A stretch of 64,000 nucleotides of DNA from Labilibacter sediminis (GTDB taxonomy: Bacteria; Bacteroidota; Bacteroidia; Bacteroidales; Marinilabiliaceae), in assembly GCF_005877885.1 (NCBI RefSeq), contig NZ_VCHY01000003.1, forward strand, positions 310,001 through 374,000. The letters run 5' to 3'. The first letter of the stretch is position 1. Every line of letters starts with the position of its first letter. Below the pieces are notes generated by a model. That model worked only from the letters and a program-made list of their open reading frames with translations, searched no databases and was not told where the DNA came from. This document shows, one piece after another, positions 1 to 9,405 of this stretch. A program made the position numbers and the translations under genes.

Positions 1-802
1 TTCCCTTTGCTATTCCCAGGCGAATAATTTTATCTATATGTCCTTTTTTAATAATTTCATCAGGGTGTGAATCATCGGTACAAAGCATAACATCATCAGG
101 ATGCGTTTGCAACAAATTATAAAGATTATCGAAATTTTTAGCTGCACTCCCCTCCCTGATTTGAACAACAACACCTTGTTTTATTTTATCAACAGCTTCA
201 TTAACCGTTACACATTCGTGGTCAGATGTAATACCAGCTTGAGTATATTTTAATAAATCCTCCCCTACTAAACCAGGTGCATGACCATCTACTTTTTTTC
301 CTACTTTATGGGCAGCTTCTATTTTATTCCAAACTTCTTTATCCTTATTAACTACACCGGGAAAATTCATCATTTCTGATAAAAAATAAATATCATCTCG
401 ATCTAAAAGTTCCCTAATTTGTTCAGAAGAAATAAAAGCTCCACTTGTTTCAAATGATGTAGCAGGCACACATGATGGAGCACCAAAAAAACATTTCAAT
501 GGTGTTTTAGTAGCATCTTCTATCATATACTCCACACCTTTTACACCTAAAACGTTGGCGATTTCATGTGGATCAGAAACAACCGCAACTGTTCCACGTG
601 GAACAATTAGTTTTGAAAATTGAGTTGGCGTAAGCATAGAACTCTCTATATGAACATGAGCATCTATTAAACCTGGAAGAATATAATTACGAAACTCCTG
701 CTCAACTTTTTCTATTCTTACAATTTTAGAATTCTCTACTGAAACTATACCATTAAAAATTACTCTATTTATAATATCTACAATTTTTCCTTTAACCTGC
801 AT
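1..802 (-). CDS. ade: Adenine deaminase (N-terminal part, gene runs off the left edge)
   Basis: This frame is open from an ATG at 802 to the window edge and encodes about 267 residues, roughly half of a normal adenine deaminase. The enzyme converts adenine to hypoxanthine in purine salvage. Metal-site motifs of the amidohydrolase superfamily are visible: DAHVHIESSM near residue 47, DGHAPGL, SDHECV and CTDDSHPD. The gene lies downstream of mnmG on the same strand, separated by a palindrome with a T-tract that could end mnmG transcription. A second perfect palindrome (590-605) lies inside the coding sequence, where it encodes Val-Pro-Arg-Gly-Thr. The assignment rests on motifs and order; only the C-terminal half is unseen. 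Confidence 0.93.
   Translation of the reverse strand, partial: MQVKGKIVDIINRVIFNGIVSVENSKIVRIEKVEQEFRNYILPGLIDAHVHIESSMLTPTQFSKLIVPRGTVAVVSDPHEIANVLGVKGVEYMIEDATKTPLKCFFGAPSCVPATSFETSGAFISSEQIRELLDRDDIYFLSEMMNFPGVVNKDKEVWNKIEAAHKVGKKVDGHAPGLVGEDLLKYTQAGITSDHECVTVNEAVDKIKQGVVVQIREGSAAKNFDNLYNLLQTHPDDVMLCTDDSHPDEIIKKGHIDKIIRLGIAKG
590..605. promoter_or_regulatory. parS: parS-type ParB binding site inside ade
   Basis: TGTTCCACGTGGAACA is a perfect 16-bp palindrome. It fits the widely conserved chromosomal parS form (TGTTnCACGTGnAACA) at every defined position. It sits within ade codons for VPRGT, so protein and DNA constraints overlap here. Binding by ParB is inferred; no parA or parB lies in the window. 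Confidence 0.75.
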
Positions 803-819
803 AACCAAACTATTATATA

Positions 820-845
820 CAAAAAATGGTTCCACGTGGAACCAT
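820..845 (-). terminator. Possible intrinsic terminator of mnmG made from the parS palindrome
   Basis: Read on the minus strand, the mnmG stop codon is followed at once by an 8-bp stem (ATGGTTCC/GGAACCAT) with an ACGT loop and then a run of six T. This is the classical layout of a Rho-independent terminator. The same bases form a parS-like site, so either or both roles are possible. Confidence 0.5.
826..845. promoter_or_regulatory. parS: Second parS-type palindrome between mnmG and ade
   Basis: ATGGTTCCACGTGGAACCAT is a perfect 20-bp palindrome sharing the 14-bp core GTTCCACGTGGAAC with the site at 590-605, 237 bp away. Its outer bases (G/C) differ from the usual T/A of parS. It overlaps the last base of the mnmG stop codon by one. 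Confidence 0.6.
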
Positions 846-2722
846 TATCTACCCATTAAAACTAAAAGAACATTTATATCGCTTGGGCTAACTCCTGAAA
901 TTCTACTGGCCTGCCCTATGGTTTTTGGTTGAATTTTTGCGAGCTTCTGACGAGCTTCTGTAGAAATCGTTTTTAATTCATCATAATTAAAACGATTAGA
1001 AATGTCTAAATGCTCGAGCCTGGATAACTTATCAGCCATGAGCTTTTCACGATCTATATAACCTTGATACTTTAAAAAGATTTCTGCGGACTGTATAATT
1101 TCCTCTCTCCTATTTTCAGGTATATCCTTTATGTGTTTTTTAAATGGTTCAATTACTTCTACCAACTCAAAAATACTAACCTGAGGACGAAGTAAAACAT
1201 CTTTTAATTTTACTGCTTGCTTTAACGGTGATGTATTAACACTCTCAAGATATGAATTTATATATTTAGGTTTAATACTAAAAGTTTGTACAAAATCTAT
1301 AATTAAATCACGATATTTAACCTTCTCATCTAACAAATCCTTTCTGTATTGTTTAGCCAATCCAAGTTTAAACCCTTTTGGTGTTAAACGTAAATCAGCA
1401 TCATCTTGTCTTAATAAAATACGATACTCAGCACGAGAGGTAAACATACGATACGGTTCATCAACTCCTTTAGTAACCAAATCATCAATAAGTACTCCGA
1501 TATAAGCTTCATCCCTACTTAAAATAAACTCTTCCTTATTAATTAATTTTAAATGAGCATTTATACCTGCGATTAAACCTTGCGCACCTGCTTCCTCATA
1601 ACCTGTAGTTCCATTAATTTGTCCGGCAAAATATAAATTAGGAACTAATTTTGTTTCTAAAGAATGTCTTAACTGTGTAGGATCAAAAAAATCATACTCT
1701 ATTGCATAACCCGGACGAAAGATACTTGCATTTTCGAGTCCCTCAATATTTTTTAAAGCATCTAACTGAACATCTAATGGTAATGAACTACTAAATCCAT
1801 TTAAATAAAATTCAATAGTTGTCTCTCCCTCTGGCTCCAGATGCAACTGATGTTTATCCTTATCAGCGAAAGTCACTATTTTAGTTTCGATACTGGGACA
1901 ATAACGAGGTCCTATACTTTGAATTGTACCATCATATAAAGGAGAAGCATCTAAGCCCTTACGTAATGATTCATGTACTGTTGTGTTTGTGTAGGTTAGC
2001 CAACAACTTTGCTGTTTAAGATTTGACTTTTCCTCAGGTAAATAAGAAAACTTATAAAAAGTATCATCCCCTTTTTGCTCCTGACATTTAGAAAAATCGA
2101 TTGTACGACCATCTATACGAACAGGGGTGCCAGTTTTCATTCGACCAGTTGTAAAACCTTTATCAAAAAGCTTTCTTGTTATACCATAAGAACTTGGTTC
2201 ACTGATACGTCCACCTTCCATTTGAACCTTTCCTATATGCATTAACCCATTTAAAAAAGTTCCATTAGTAAGTACTAAAGCTTTGCATTTAAACTCTACA
2301 CCTTGTTGCGTTACTACAGAATTAACCTGATCACCTTTAAAATTAATATCTACTACTGTATCTTGCCAAAAGGATAAATTATCGGTATTCTCCAGAATAG
2401 AACGCCATTCACCAGAAAAAACCATTCTATCACATTGAGAACGAGGACTCCACATAGCTGGTCCTTTTGACCTATTTAATAGTCGAAACTGAATTGATGA
2501 TCTATCTGTAACAATTCCACAATAACCACCTAAGGCATCTATTTCACGAACTATTTGCCCCTTAGCTATACCTCCTATCGCAGGATTACAGCTCATTTGG
2601 GCTATTTTATTCATATCCATTGTGATCAACAAGGTCTTTGATCCCATATTGGCAGCAGCTGCTGCAGCTTCACAACCAGCATGACCAGCGCCAACAACAA
2701 TAATATCGTAACTAAAATCCAT
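845..2722 (-). CDS. mnmG: tRNA uridine-5-carboxymethylaminomethyl modification enzyme MnmG (GidA)
   Basis: MnmG acts with MnmE to modify the wobble uridine (U34) of several tRNAs, using FAD, methylene-tetrahydrofolate and NADH. The N-terminus carries the FAD-binding Rossmann motif [10 protein letters not shown] (residues 11-20). The family signatures [36 protein letters not shown] and [13 protein letters not shown] follow, and the C-terminal helical domain is complete. I start at the ATG at 2722 (MDFSYDII, 625 aa) instead of the ATG 11 codons upstream, because family members begin just before the Rossmann strand and the extra residues look non-coding. The gene follows ybeY by 65 bp. It is often located near bacterial replication origins. 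Confidence 0.97.
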   Translation of the reverse strand: MDFSYDIIVVGAGHAGCEAAAAAANMGSKTLLITMDMNKIAQMSCNPAIGGIAKGQIVREIDALGGYCGIVTDRSSIQFRLLNRSKGPAMWSPRSQCDRMVFSGEWRSILENTDNLSFWQDTVVDINFKGDQVNSVVTQQGVEFKCKALVLTNGTFLNGLMHIGKVQMEGGRISEPSSYGITRKLFDKGFTTGRMKTGTPVRIDGRTIDFSKCQEQKGDDTFYKFSYLPEEKSNLKQQSCWLTYTNTTVHESLRKGLDASPLYDGTIQSIGPRYCPSIETKIVTFADKDKHQLHLEPEGETTIEFYLNGFSSSLPLDVQLDALKNIEGLENASIFRPGYAIEYDFFDPTQLRHSLETKLVPNLYFAGQINGTTGYEEAGAQGLIAGINAHLKLINKEEFILSRDEAYIGVLIDDLVTKGVDEPYRMFTSRAEYRILLRQDDADLRLTPKGFKLGLAKQYRKDLLDEKVKYRDLIIDFVQTFSIKPKYINSYLESVNTSPLKQAVKLKDVLLRPQVSIFELVEVIEPFKKHIKDIPENRREEIIQSAEIFLKYQGYIDREKLMADKLSRLEHLDISNRFNYDELKTISTEARQKLAKIQPKTIGQASRISGVSPSDINVLLVLMGR

Positions 2723-2787
2723 AATAAAATTATAAGGATGCAAAGGTACAAGCATCCAACAATTTATACACTAAAATTTAAACAGAA

Positions 2788-3213
2788 TTATTGAGAAATT
2801 GTTTTTAGTAGATTCAAGGCTTCATCCTCGAGTTCATGCATCTTTTCATTTTCCTCTTCAGTTTTATCATCGAAACCTAAAAGATGCAAAACACCATGTA
2901 TTATCACACGATTTAATTCATTTTCAAAACTAACTGAATATTCTTTAGCATTTGAATTTACAGTATCAATGCTAATAAAAATATCACCACTAATAATATC
3001 ACCTTCACAGTAATTAAAAGTAATAATATCAGTAAAATAATTATGGTTTAAGAATTCCTTATTTATTTCAAGAAGGTAAGAATCTGAGCAAAAAATAAAG
3101 GCTATTTCACCTGTAGTACAATTATATTTGGAAATAACCTTATTAACCCAGTTGGTAATAACTACAGTATCTAATTTCAAATCAGATACTTCCTGATAAT
3201 CGAAACTAAACAC
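2788..3213 (-). CDS. ybeY: Endoribonuclease YbeY
   Basis: YbeY is a metal-dependent single-strand RNase needed for 16S rRNA 3' maturation and ribosome quality control. This 141-aa protein has the family core TDIITFNY and the metal motif HGVLHLLGFDD at residues 106-116. The usual pattern is H-x3-H-x5-H. Here the third ligand is Asp116, which I recall as common in Bacteroidota members. It starts one base before the end of the upstream rsbW-like gene, so the two are translationally coupled, and mnmG follows. Confidence 0.93.
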   Translation of the reverse strand: MFSFDYQEVSDLKLDTVVITNWVNKVISKYNCTTGEIAFIFCSDSYLLEINKEFLNHNYFTDIITFNYCEGDIISGDIFISIDTVNSNAKEYSVSFENELNRVIIHGVLHLLGFDDKTEEENEKMHELEDEALNLLKTISQ

Positions 3214-3618
3214 TTATAAATTAAAGCTTAATTTAACCTTACTACCATTATTTTCGAAATCTATATCATCGGCCAAATGATTCATTAAAAAAATACCACG
3301 ACCGTGTGTTTTTTCAACGTTCTCTGGCAAGGTTGGATCAGGAATATCTGTAAAATCAAAACCGCTACCCTGATCAGTGATAACAAACTCCACTACCTTA
3401 TCTGAAACCTGATACTCCAACTCTACATCCTTATTACTATCGAGCTTATTTCCATGGACAATAGCATTATTAACTCCCTCAACGATAGCTAATAGCAACT
3501 TTCCATAAACATCGGCATGTATATCAAACTGGACAGAAATATCATCTATTAATTTTTCAACCAAACTAATATTTTTGATATCTGATTTTAATACTATTTT
3601 TTCCACTGTTAAATCCAT
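3214..3618 (-). CDS. RsbW-like anti-sigma regulatory factor (serine/threonine kinase, HATPase fold)
   Basis: This 134-aa protein is a minimal GHKL ATPase of the RsbW/SpoIIAB type. It has the N-box with Glu47 and Asn50/51 followed by IVHGNK, a G1 box DQGSGF (residues 82-87) and a G2 box GRGIFLM (106-112). Such proteins bind a sigma factor or another partner and phosphorylate a STAS-domain antagonist. No sigma factor or STAS gene is adjacent; the only STAS gene in the window lies 36 kb away (39161-39472). It heads the unit rsbW-like - ybeY - mnmG, an arrangement I regard as typical for the phylum. Its partner cannot be named from the sequence. Confidence 0.85.
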   Translation of the reverse strand: MDLTVEKIVLKSDIKNISLVEKLIDDISVQFDIHADVYGKLLLAIVEGVNNAIVHGNKLDSNKDVELEYQVSDKVVEFVITDQGSGFDFTDIPDPTLPENVEKTHGRGIFLMNHLADDIDFENNGSKVKLSFNL

Positions 3619-3713
3619 TTAGCTCTTTATAATATACATTTTGACTGTATACTTAAAATAAAATAAATAGTTACTTAAAACCTAAAATATTTGGAATAAT
3701 AAATATAAATATT

Positions 3714-4913
3714 CTATTTATGCAACCAATGCAAAGGATTAATTTTTTTGCTCTCTTCCCAAATTTCAAAATGTAAGATACCACTCTTATTATTTTTATC
3801 AGCAAAAATTTGACCAATAGATTGATTACTTTTTATTTCCTGGCCATTTTTTACGTAAACGGTTGCTAAATTAGCATACACTGTTAGATATTTACCATGC
3901 CTGATAATCACCGCCTTATTGTAGCCCGGAATAGCAATAACGCGGGATACAGTACCCTCATATACACTATTTACTTCGTTTTCCTTGGAAGCTGTAATAT
4001 CAATGCCATTGTTCTTAATTTTTACGCCCTTTAAAACGGAATGATTATGTTCACCAAAATAACTTGTAACCACACCACCCTTCACCGGCCAATTTAATTT
4101 TCCTTTAGCATTACTAAAGTTACTAAAACTATAGCTAGATTCTTTCTTACTAGCTTCTAAAATTAATTTTTCAATACTTAATTGTAATTCTTTAGAAAAT
4201 TTCTGTTTTTTCTTAATATCTCGTTTTAACCAGTTTTCATCTTTTTTCAATTTGGCAATATATCCTTGCTTTTTTGCAACGGATAATTTGAGCAATTCTC
4301 TTTCTTCAATTAAAGCGTGATAACTTTTTTCTTTTTGATTTAAAATAGCTTTATTGATAGTTATAATACTATCATGAACTTGTTGAGTTTCAAAAAGAAG
4401 ATCAGCCTGTTTTTTACGGTAGGAACCATATTGCTTCATTAAATTAAAGCGCCTATAAGCCTCTGAGAAAGAGGAGGCACTGAAGATGATCATGAACTCA
4501 TTATTATTAGATTTAAACTGCTTATTCGCTTCAATTATAAGTTTCTCATAGCCTTTTTTAATCGTTATAATTTCGGATTTTAACTCATTAACAAAAACTT
4601 CATTTTCCGATATTATTCCGTTTATTTCTGAAATTTCCTGACTATAAGAGTTAATAATATTGTTTTGTGCAGTGATTTGAGCATTTAAAATTGAAAGCTG
4701 TGAGTACATTTCCTTGCGCGAATTACCTTTTTGCAAAAGTAAATTTTTAGCATTTTTTATTTCACTTAAATATTGCTCCCTTTTAACTTTAAGTTTCTCT
4801 ACTTCTAAGCTTTGAGAAAATAAAGTAATGCCTATAAAACTCCAAAGAATAAAGAGGTTAAATAGTTTTAACTTTGTACGAGCCAGGAATTTTGAAATGA
4901 GTACTACCACCAC
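3714..4913 (-). CDS. envC: EnvC-like murein hydrolase activator (degenerate LytM/M23 domain)
   Basis: The 399-aa protein has a signal-anchor-like N-terminus, a long coiled coil (about residues 35-260) and a C-terminal LytM/M23 domain (about 275-399). This is the EnvC architecture, which recruits amidases to the septum for cell separation. The zinc ligands of active M23 enzymes are largely missing: NNGIDI replaces the His-containing HxGxD site, YANL replaces YAHL, and only LHFEI is kept. It is therefore probably an activator, not a hydrolase. The start is a GTG at 4913, overlapping the upstream DUF4292 gene by 56 bp. No nearer ATG gives a signal peptide, so the exact start is uncertain. Confidence 0.85.
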   Translation of the reverse strand: MVVVLISKFLARTKLKLFNLFILWSFIGITLFSQSLEVEKLKVKREQYLSEIKNAKNLLLQKGNSRKEMYSQLSILNAQITAQNNIINSYSQEISEINGIISENEVFVNELKSEIITIKKGYEKLIIEANKQFKSNNNEFMIIFSASSFSEAYRRFNLMKQYGSYRKKQADLLFETQQVHDSIITINKAILNQKEKSYHALIEERELLKLSVAKKQGYIAKLKKDENWLKRDIKKKQKFSKELQLSIEKLILEASKKESSYSFSNFSNAKGKLNWPVKGGVVTSYFGEHNHSVLKGVKIKNNGIDITASKENEVNSVYEGTVSRVIAIPGYNKAVIIRHGKYLTVYANLATVYVKNGQEIKSNQSIGQIFADKNNKSGILHFEIWEESKKINPLHWLHK

Positions 4914-5691
4914 TATTCTTTTGTAAATAATTAACTTTTAAATCTACACTTACAGATTTTGAGCCTTGATTAGCATTGATAAAAATTCCTTTCGGAAATA
5001 GTACCGAATCAAATTTACTAAAATCTTTATAATCAATTACTAAAGATTGATTTGTATTGAAATCCTTAATATAAACATTAAAAATTCTGTAAATATCCGG
5101 ATGAATCTTTAACTCATGAATTAAGATATTATTTCTACTCTTTTTATTTAAGCGTCCAAGCCTTCTATCCTTAATCGACTTGAAACTGTAGTAATCAACA
5201 CCTACATCATGTTTATATTTTTTTAAGCCATCATAATGATCCATTGTTGAAGGATATAAGAACAAACTATTTGTAAGTAAGGATTGTATAGTACTGAAAT
5301 TTAAATCAATACCAAATTTATCGAAGAAATAATTGTAATCCGTTTTTAACACTGTTTTATTATGCTTATCGATGATAACGACATTATTCATCGTTAATTT
5401 AGCCCTCACTAATTCAATGCCCATCAAAGCATATATTGAAACTATAATAAAGCTATCCTTTTGTATTACAAAACTTCCTTTAAATGACTTTTTTTCCTGA
5501 TCATTTGTGAAAGTAAAGCCAACCTTTTTGAGATATAACTTATCAAAATCTAATTCATTTACTTTTAACTGATTACGAAGCTTAGCATCAGTAATATTAG
5601 AAACTTCACCAATACGAATTTTTTCCGTTGACTTACACGAAACAAAAAATAAACAGAAAGATAAAACAAACCCTACACTACTCTTCCACAT
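4858..5691 (-). CDS. DUF4292 family lipoprotein
   Basis: The 277-aa product begins with a lipoprotein signal peptide ending in a lipobox (FFVSC, Cys19). The body matches my memory of DUF4292, a Bacteroidota family with an LolA/LolB-like beta fold. The features used are the KGSFVIQKDSFIIVSI strand pair followed by ALMGIELVRA. The role is not established, but the fold and the setting between a TPR lipoprotein and an EnvC homologue suggest envelope or outer-membrane lipoprotein work. It overlaps the upstream TPR gene by 14 bp and the downstream envC-like gene by 56 bp, so the three are surely one transcript. Confidence 0.8.
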   Translation of the reverse strand: MWKSSVGFVLSFCLFFVSCKSTEKIRIGEVSNITDAKLRNQLKVNELDFDKLYLKKVGFTFTNDQEKKSFKGSFVIQKDSFIIVSIYALMGIELVRAKLTMNNVVIIDKHNKTVLKTDYNYFFDKFGIDLNFSTIQSLLTNSLFLYPSTMDHYDGLKKYKHDVGVDYYSFKSIKDRRLGRLNKKSRNNILIHELKIHPDIYRIFNVYIKDFNTNQSLVIDYKDFSKFDSVLFPKGIFINANQGSKSVSVDLKVNYLQKNSGGSTHFKIPGSYKVKTI

Positions 5692-7423
5692 ACTTTTCTA
5701 ACTCAATTTTTTTAGTCAATATTTCCGATTTATTCCCCATTTCAAGCGACTTTTTCCATTGAATAACTGCACCATCAATATCCTCATTTTTATAAAGAAT
5801 ATCACCATAATGCTCAACGATAACATCACTTGTATCGCCTCCATTATCAATAGCTCTTTCAATAATATATTTAGCTTCGAAAAATCTTCCTCTTTTAAAC
5901 AACACCCATGCATAAGTATCAAGATAAGTGGAGTTTCCAGGCTCCAACTCGATACACTTAGAGATCATACGTTCAGCCTTATCAAGATCTTGATTTTCAA
6001 CTGATAGGTAATAACTATAGTTATTAAGAACAACAACATTGTTCTCATCAACTTTAAGGGCATTTTGGTAACTTTTAAAGGCCTCTTCAGGTCTTTTTAA
6101 ATTATATAAAACATCACCTAAATAAGAGTGAAACTGACCATTTAAATTGATATTGTCACCAGTAAACTGAATACCATGCTCAAGTGACTTTAAAGCAACT
6201 CTATATTCTTCTTTTTGCATGGCACCCATGGCATGAAAAAGATTAAATAAAGGAATATCCGGGAAGATTAGTAAAGCTTCCTTTGCATCAACATAAAGAA
6301 GTTCAAACTTTGCCAGGTCGATTTCTAAAAAGAACATATCCTGCCATACCGATGGATTGCTTTTGTCTATAACCAGAGCTTTCTTATACTCCTCTAAAGC
6401 TTTTTCCTTATTGTCGTTATTTTGCAGGTAATTAGCATAGTAAATATGGCTTCTTGAATCATCATTATGAACCGAAGTTAATTGTTCGAAAAGAGAAGTA
6501 ATTTTATCGTCTTCAGCATAATTTTTAAAATCATTTCCCATTAAAAAAGGAAGCATTCGCTGAAACTTCACCTCAAGATTTAAATCATTATCGTTTAAGG
6601 CTTTACTGAAGTTATTAAAAAAAGATAAAGTATCTTTTCGTTGCAAGGAGATATTAGCCAATGAAAAATAACCTAAACCATTATCAGGATCAAGCTCAAG
6701 AATTTTACGATAACTTTCTTCAGCTTTATCTAATTCCTTATTATACATGTACACATCACCCATAAATCCGTAATATCTAGGCTCATATGGATTTTCCTCT
6801 ATCAACTTTTCGACTTCTTTATAAGCCAGTCCTTTTTTCCCAATTTCCAGATAAATCTTCTCTTTCTCCAAAGAAATGACCTCATTTATACCTATACTTT
6901 TTTCGAGGATATTATATGTTTCAATTGCTTTATCGTAGTCTTTATTTTTATAGTACAATTGAGCCAAAATATAAGTAAACTCATCACTATTAGGAAACTG
7001 AGTAACTAAAGATTCGTAAACTTCAATAGATTTAGGAATATTTTCGTTTTGCTGATATAAATCGCCGAGAAGTATTTTATACCATTTATTATCAGGAGAA
7101 AGACGAACAGAGTTACTTAATAGATCCTGAGCTCCTTTATAATTTTGATTGTTTATTTCAATATTTGCCAATTCATAGTAACTGGTACTACTTAAAGAAT
7201 CAACCTTAAGGCATTCAATAAAATACATCTTGGCTTTATCAATATTACCAAGCATCTTTAAACGCTGTCCTTCATAAAAGAAATAATCAAACTTTCTTTT
7301 TTGTGCAGCACTTAAAACGGAAACTTTTTCTTTAGGTCCATTTGAATGTACAACATTATCTTTTAAAGTTTTACAACCAGATAAAACACTAATAGCCAAT
7401 AAAAAATATAAAATTTTTCTCAT
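5678..7423 (-). CDS. Tetratricopeptide-repeat lipoprotein
   Basis: The preferred start is the ATG at 7423 (MRKILYFLLAISVLSGC), which gives a clean lipoprotein signal with Cys17 and 581 residues. A longer frame from 7489 only adds 22 residues that overlap dut. The mature protein is built from many TPR units, for example YYELANIEINNQNYKGAQ, YYGFMGDVYMYNKELDKA and YFSLANISLQRKD, and ends with HYGDILYKNEDIDGA. TPR scaffolds mediate protein contacts; no enzyme motif is present. It belongs to the dut - TPR - DUF4292 - envC run. Confidence 0.88.
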   Translation of the reverse strand: MRKILYFLLAISVLSGCKTLKDNVVHSNGPKEKVSVLSAAQKRKFDYFFYEGQRLKMLGNIDKAKMYFIECLKVDSLSSTSYYELANIEINNQNYKGAQDLLSNSVRLSPDNKWYKILLGDLYQQNENIPKSIEVYESLVTQFPNSDEFTYILAQLYYKNKDYDKAIETYNILEKSIGINEVISLEKEKIYLEIGKKGLAYKEVEKLIEENPYEPRYYGFMGDVYMYNKELDKAEESYRKILELDPDNGLGYFSLANISLQRKDTLSFFNNFSKALNDNDLNLEVKFQRMLPFLMGNDFKNYAEDDKITSLFEQLTSVHNDDSRSHIYYANYLQNNDNKEKALEEYKKALVIDKSNPSVWQDMFFLEIDLAKFELLYVDAKEALLIFPDIPLFNLFHAMGAMQKEEYRVALKSLEHGIQFTGDNINLNGQFHSYLGDVLYNLKRPEEAFKSYQNALKVDENNVVVLNNYSYYLSVENQDLDKAERMISKCIELEPGNSTYLDTYAWVLFKRGRFFEAKYIIERAIDNGGDTSDVIVEHYGDILYKNEDIDGAVIQWKKSLEMGNKSEILTKKIELEKYVEE

Positions 7424-7460
7424 AATAATCTCTTTTGAAAACACTTTCAGTATTGGAATC

Positions 7461-7901
7461 TTAGTGTTTTCCTGTGTGTCCAAAACCACCTTCTCCTCTG
7501 TCCGATGATTCCAATTCTTCTACCAAATCAAATTCAGCAACCTCATGCTTTGCAATAACCATCTGACAAATACGTTCTCCACTTTTAATTAGGAAATCGT
7601 CATTAGAAAGATTGACCAGAATAACCTTAATTTCTCCACGATAATCGGCATCGATAGTACCGGGACTATTTAAAACAGAAATTCCATGTTTAAATGCCAG
7701 TCCGCTTCGAGGGCGTATTTGAGCTTCATATCCCTCGGGAAGTTCAATGAATAATCCGGTTGGAATAAGTACTCTCTGAAGTGGTTTTAAAATGATTTCA
7801 TCATGTAAAAAAGCTCTTAAATCAAGTCCTGCTGATAAAGCTGTGCTATACTCCGGAAGAGCGTTATTACTTTTATTAATGATTTTAATTTGTACCGACA
7901 T
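7461..7901 (-). CDS. dut: Deoxyuridine 5'-triphosphate nucleotidohydrolase (dUTPase)
   Basis: dUTPase hydrolyses dUTP to dUMP and pyrophosphate, keeping uracil out of DNA and feeding dTMP synthesis. All five trimeric dUTPase motifs are present in this 146-aa protein: AGLDLRA (24-30), RPRSGLA (63-69), [13 protein letters not shown] (81-93), GERICQMV (108-115) and the glycine-rich C-terminal arm [10 protein letters not shown] (135-144). Length is typical. Its start overlaps the end of the flippase gene by 17 bp, indicating coupled translation. Confidence 0.97.
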   Translation of the reverse strand: MSVQIKIINKSNNALPEYSTALSAGLDLRAFLHDEIILKPLQRVLIPTGLFIELPEGYEAQIRPRSGLAFKHGISVLNSPGTIDADYRGEIKVILVNLSNDDFLIKSGERICQMVIAKHEVAEFDLVEELESSDRGEGGFGHTGKH

Positions 7902-9396
7902 TTATATTCTGTATTTTATTTTTAAACTCTATTTTTAAAATAATCAATAAAAATACAATTATTAAGCCAATACGCGTTATATAAAGTAATATATAAAACC
8001 ATAGACTTGATAACGAGTGTATCTTTGCAAGCAAATATGGTGATAAATAATATCCTATAAAGAAAATAATGCCTACAATGCTTGAATAAGTTATGAGCTT
8101 CTTCCAATGGTAGGATATAAAATAGTGTTTCCTACCCCAAAAAATGCTTAACAATACCATTACTAAAAAACAAAGTAATCCACTTATAGCTGAGCCAATA
8201 TATCCTATATATGGAATTAGTACGACATTAATAACCAAAGTTACTATACTTCCAATAATACCCATGTATGCACCATAAATGGTTTTATCTGATATTTTAT
8301 ACCAAACTGAAAGTGCAAAGTAAATGCCACTCAACAATTGTGATATTAAAACAATAGGAATGACAATATTACCCTCTATATAACTTTCTGTTAATACCAG
8401 ATTAACCACATCGATAAAAAACGTTACACCAAGAAAAATAATTAATCCTGATAGCACAAAGTAATCAAGTACTTTAGCATAAATACTGGTGTCATTTGTA
8501 TCATTGTGATGTTTAAAGAAAAAAGGTTCAAAAGCCATACGAAATGACTGCGTAAACATGGCCATTAAAATACCGATCTTGAAATTTGCAGCGTAAATAG
8601 CAGCTTGTTCATAAGCATCCTGACCAGGAAGCATATTGGGTAATAATATTTTATCTATATTTTGATTAACCATACCTGTTATCCCAACTATTAATATAGG
8701 ATAAGAGTATTTAAACATTGTTTTAAGTAACTGATAATCAAACTTACCAAGACTTTTTACTAAGTCAGGAATAAGGAAAATAAAAACACATATAGAGGCA
8801 AATAAATTCGAAAGAAATACAAAAAAAGCCTCATTATTCTGATAAGCTGACCAGTCAATTAACCTAAAAAAATTAAAATTAAAATGTTTAGGACACCAAT
8901 AAAGAAAATACAAATTAAAGCCGATTAAAATAACGACATTCAAAAGCTTTACAAAAGCAAACTTAACACTTCTGCCCTCTAATCTTAGTTTAGCGAAAAT
9001 AAGAGCTGTAATTGTATCAAAAAAAACAATTAAAGCAGCTACCTGAACAATTTCGGTAGTAATATAATCACTCGTGATACCTGAAAGTTCATTTTGAAAC
9101 AAATATAGGATTAATAAGAAAAGTGAACTCGTAGAGAAAATACTTGTTATACCGGTGGTAAAAACAGTAGAATAAGACTTTCCCTTAGCAAACCTAAAGA
9201 AACTTGTTTCGAAACCGTAAGTTAAAACCACCAAAAAAATAGCAATATAGCTATACATTTCACTTACCACGCCATACTGAGCTCCATCCATTGAACGAAT
9301 GTAGTAAGGCATTAATAGCCAATTAAGCAGCCTTACTAAAATAGTTCCTCCACCATATATAATGGTATCACCAGCTAAAGATTTAAACTTTCCCAC
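7885..9396 (-). CDS. Polysaccharide flippase (Wzx/MATE-like, MOP superfamily)
   Basis: The 503-aa protein is almost entirely hydrophobic, with about 12-14 predicted membrane segments. It has the N-terminal family signature [19 protein letters not shown] followed by PYY, typical of oligosaccharide/lipid flippases of the MOP superfamily. The substrate is probably an undecaprenyl-linked glycan or a lipid II-like molecule, but the sequence does not decide. It sits between ruvB (10 bp upstream) and dut (17 bp overlap). It is not in a polysaccharide cluster, which suggests a conserved, possibly cell-wall-related role. Confidence 0.82.
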   Translation of the reverse strand: MGKFKSLAGDTIIYGGGTILVRLLNWLLMPYYIRSMDGAQYGVVSEMYSYIAIFLVVLTYGFETSFFRFAKGKSYSTVFTTGITSIFSTSSLFLLILYLFQNELSGITSDYITTEIVQVAALIVFFDTITALIFAKLRLEGRSVKFAFVKLLNVVILIGFNLYFLYWCPKHFNFNFFRLIDWSAYQNNEAFFVFLSNLFASICVFIFLIPDLVKSLGKFDYQLLKTMFKYSYPILIVGITGMVNQNIDKILLPNMLPGQDAYEQAAIYAANFKIGILMAMFTQSFRMAFEPFFFKHHNDTNDTSIYAKVLDYFVLSGLIIFLGVTFFIDVVNLVLTESYIEGNIVIPIVLISQLLSGIYFALSVWYKISDKTIYGAYMGIIGSIVTLVINVVLIPYIGYIGSAISGLLCFLVMVLLSIFWGRKHYFISYHWKKLITYSSIVGIIFFIGYYLSPYLLAKIHSLSSLWFYILLYITRIGLIIVFLLIILKIEFKNKIQNINVGTN

Positions 9397-9405
9397 CTTA
9401 TTGGA

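Noticed and set aside
2723-2755. Eleven-codon N-terminal extension of MnmG
   Set aside because: The family starts at MDFSYDII just before the FAD Rossmann strand; the extra residues ([11 protein letters not shown]) have no counterpart.
7424-7489. Longer start for the TPR lipoprotein
   Set aside because: It would overlap dut by 29 bp and hide the lipoprotein signal, which is perfect from the ATG at 7423.
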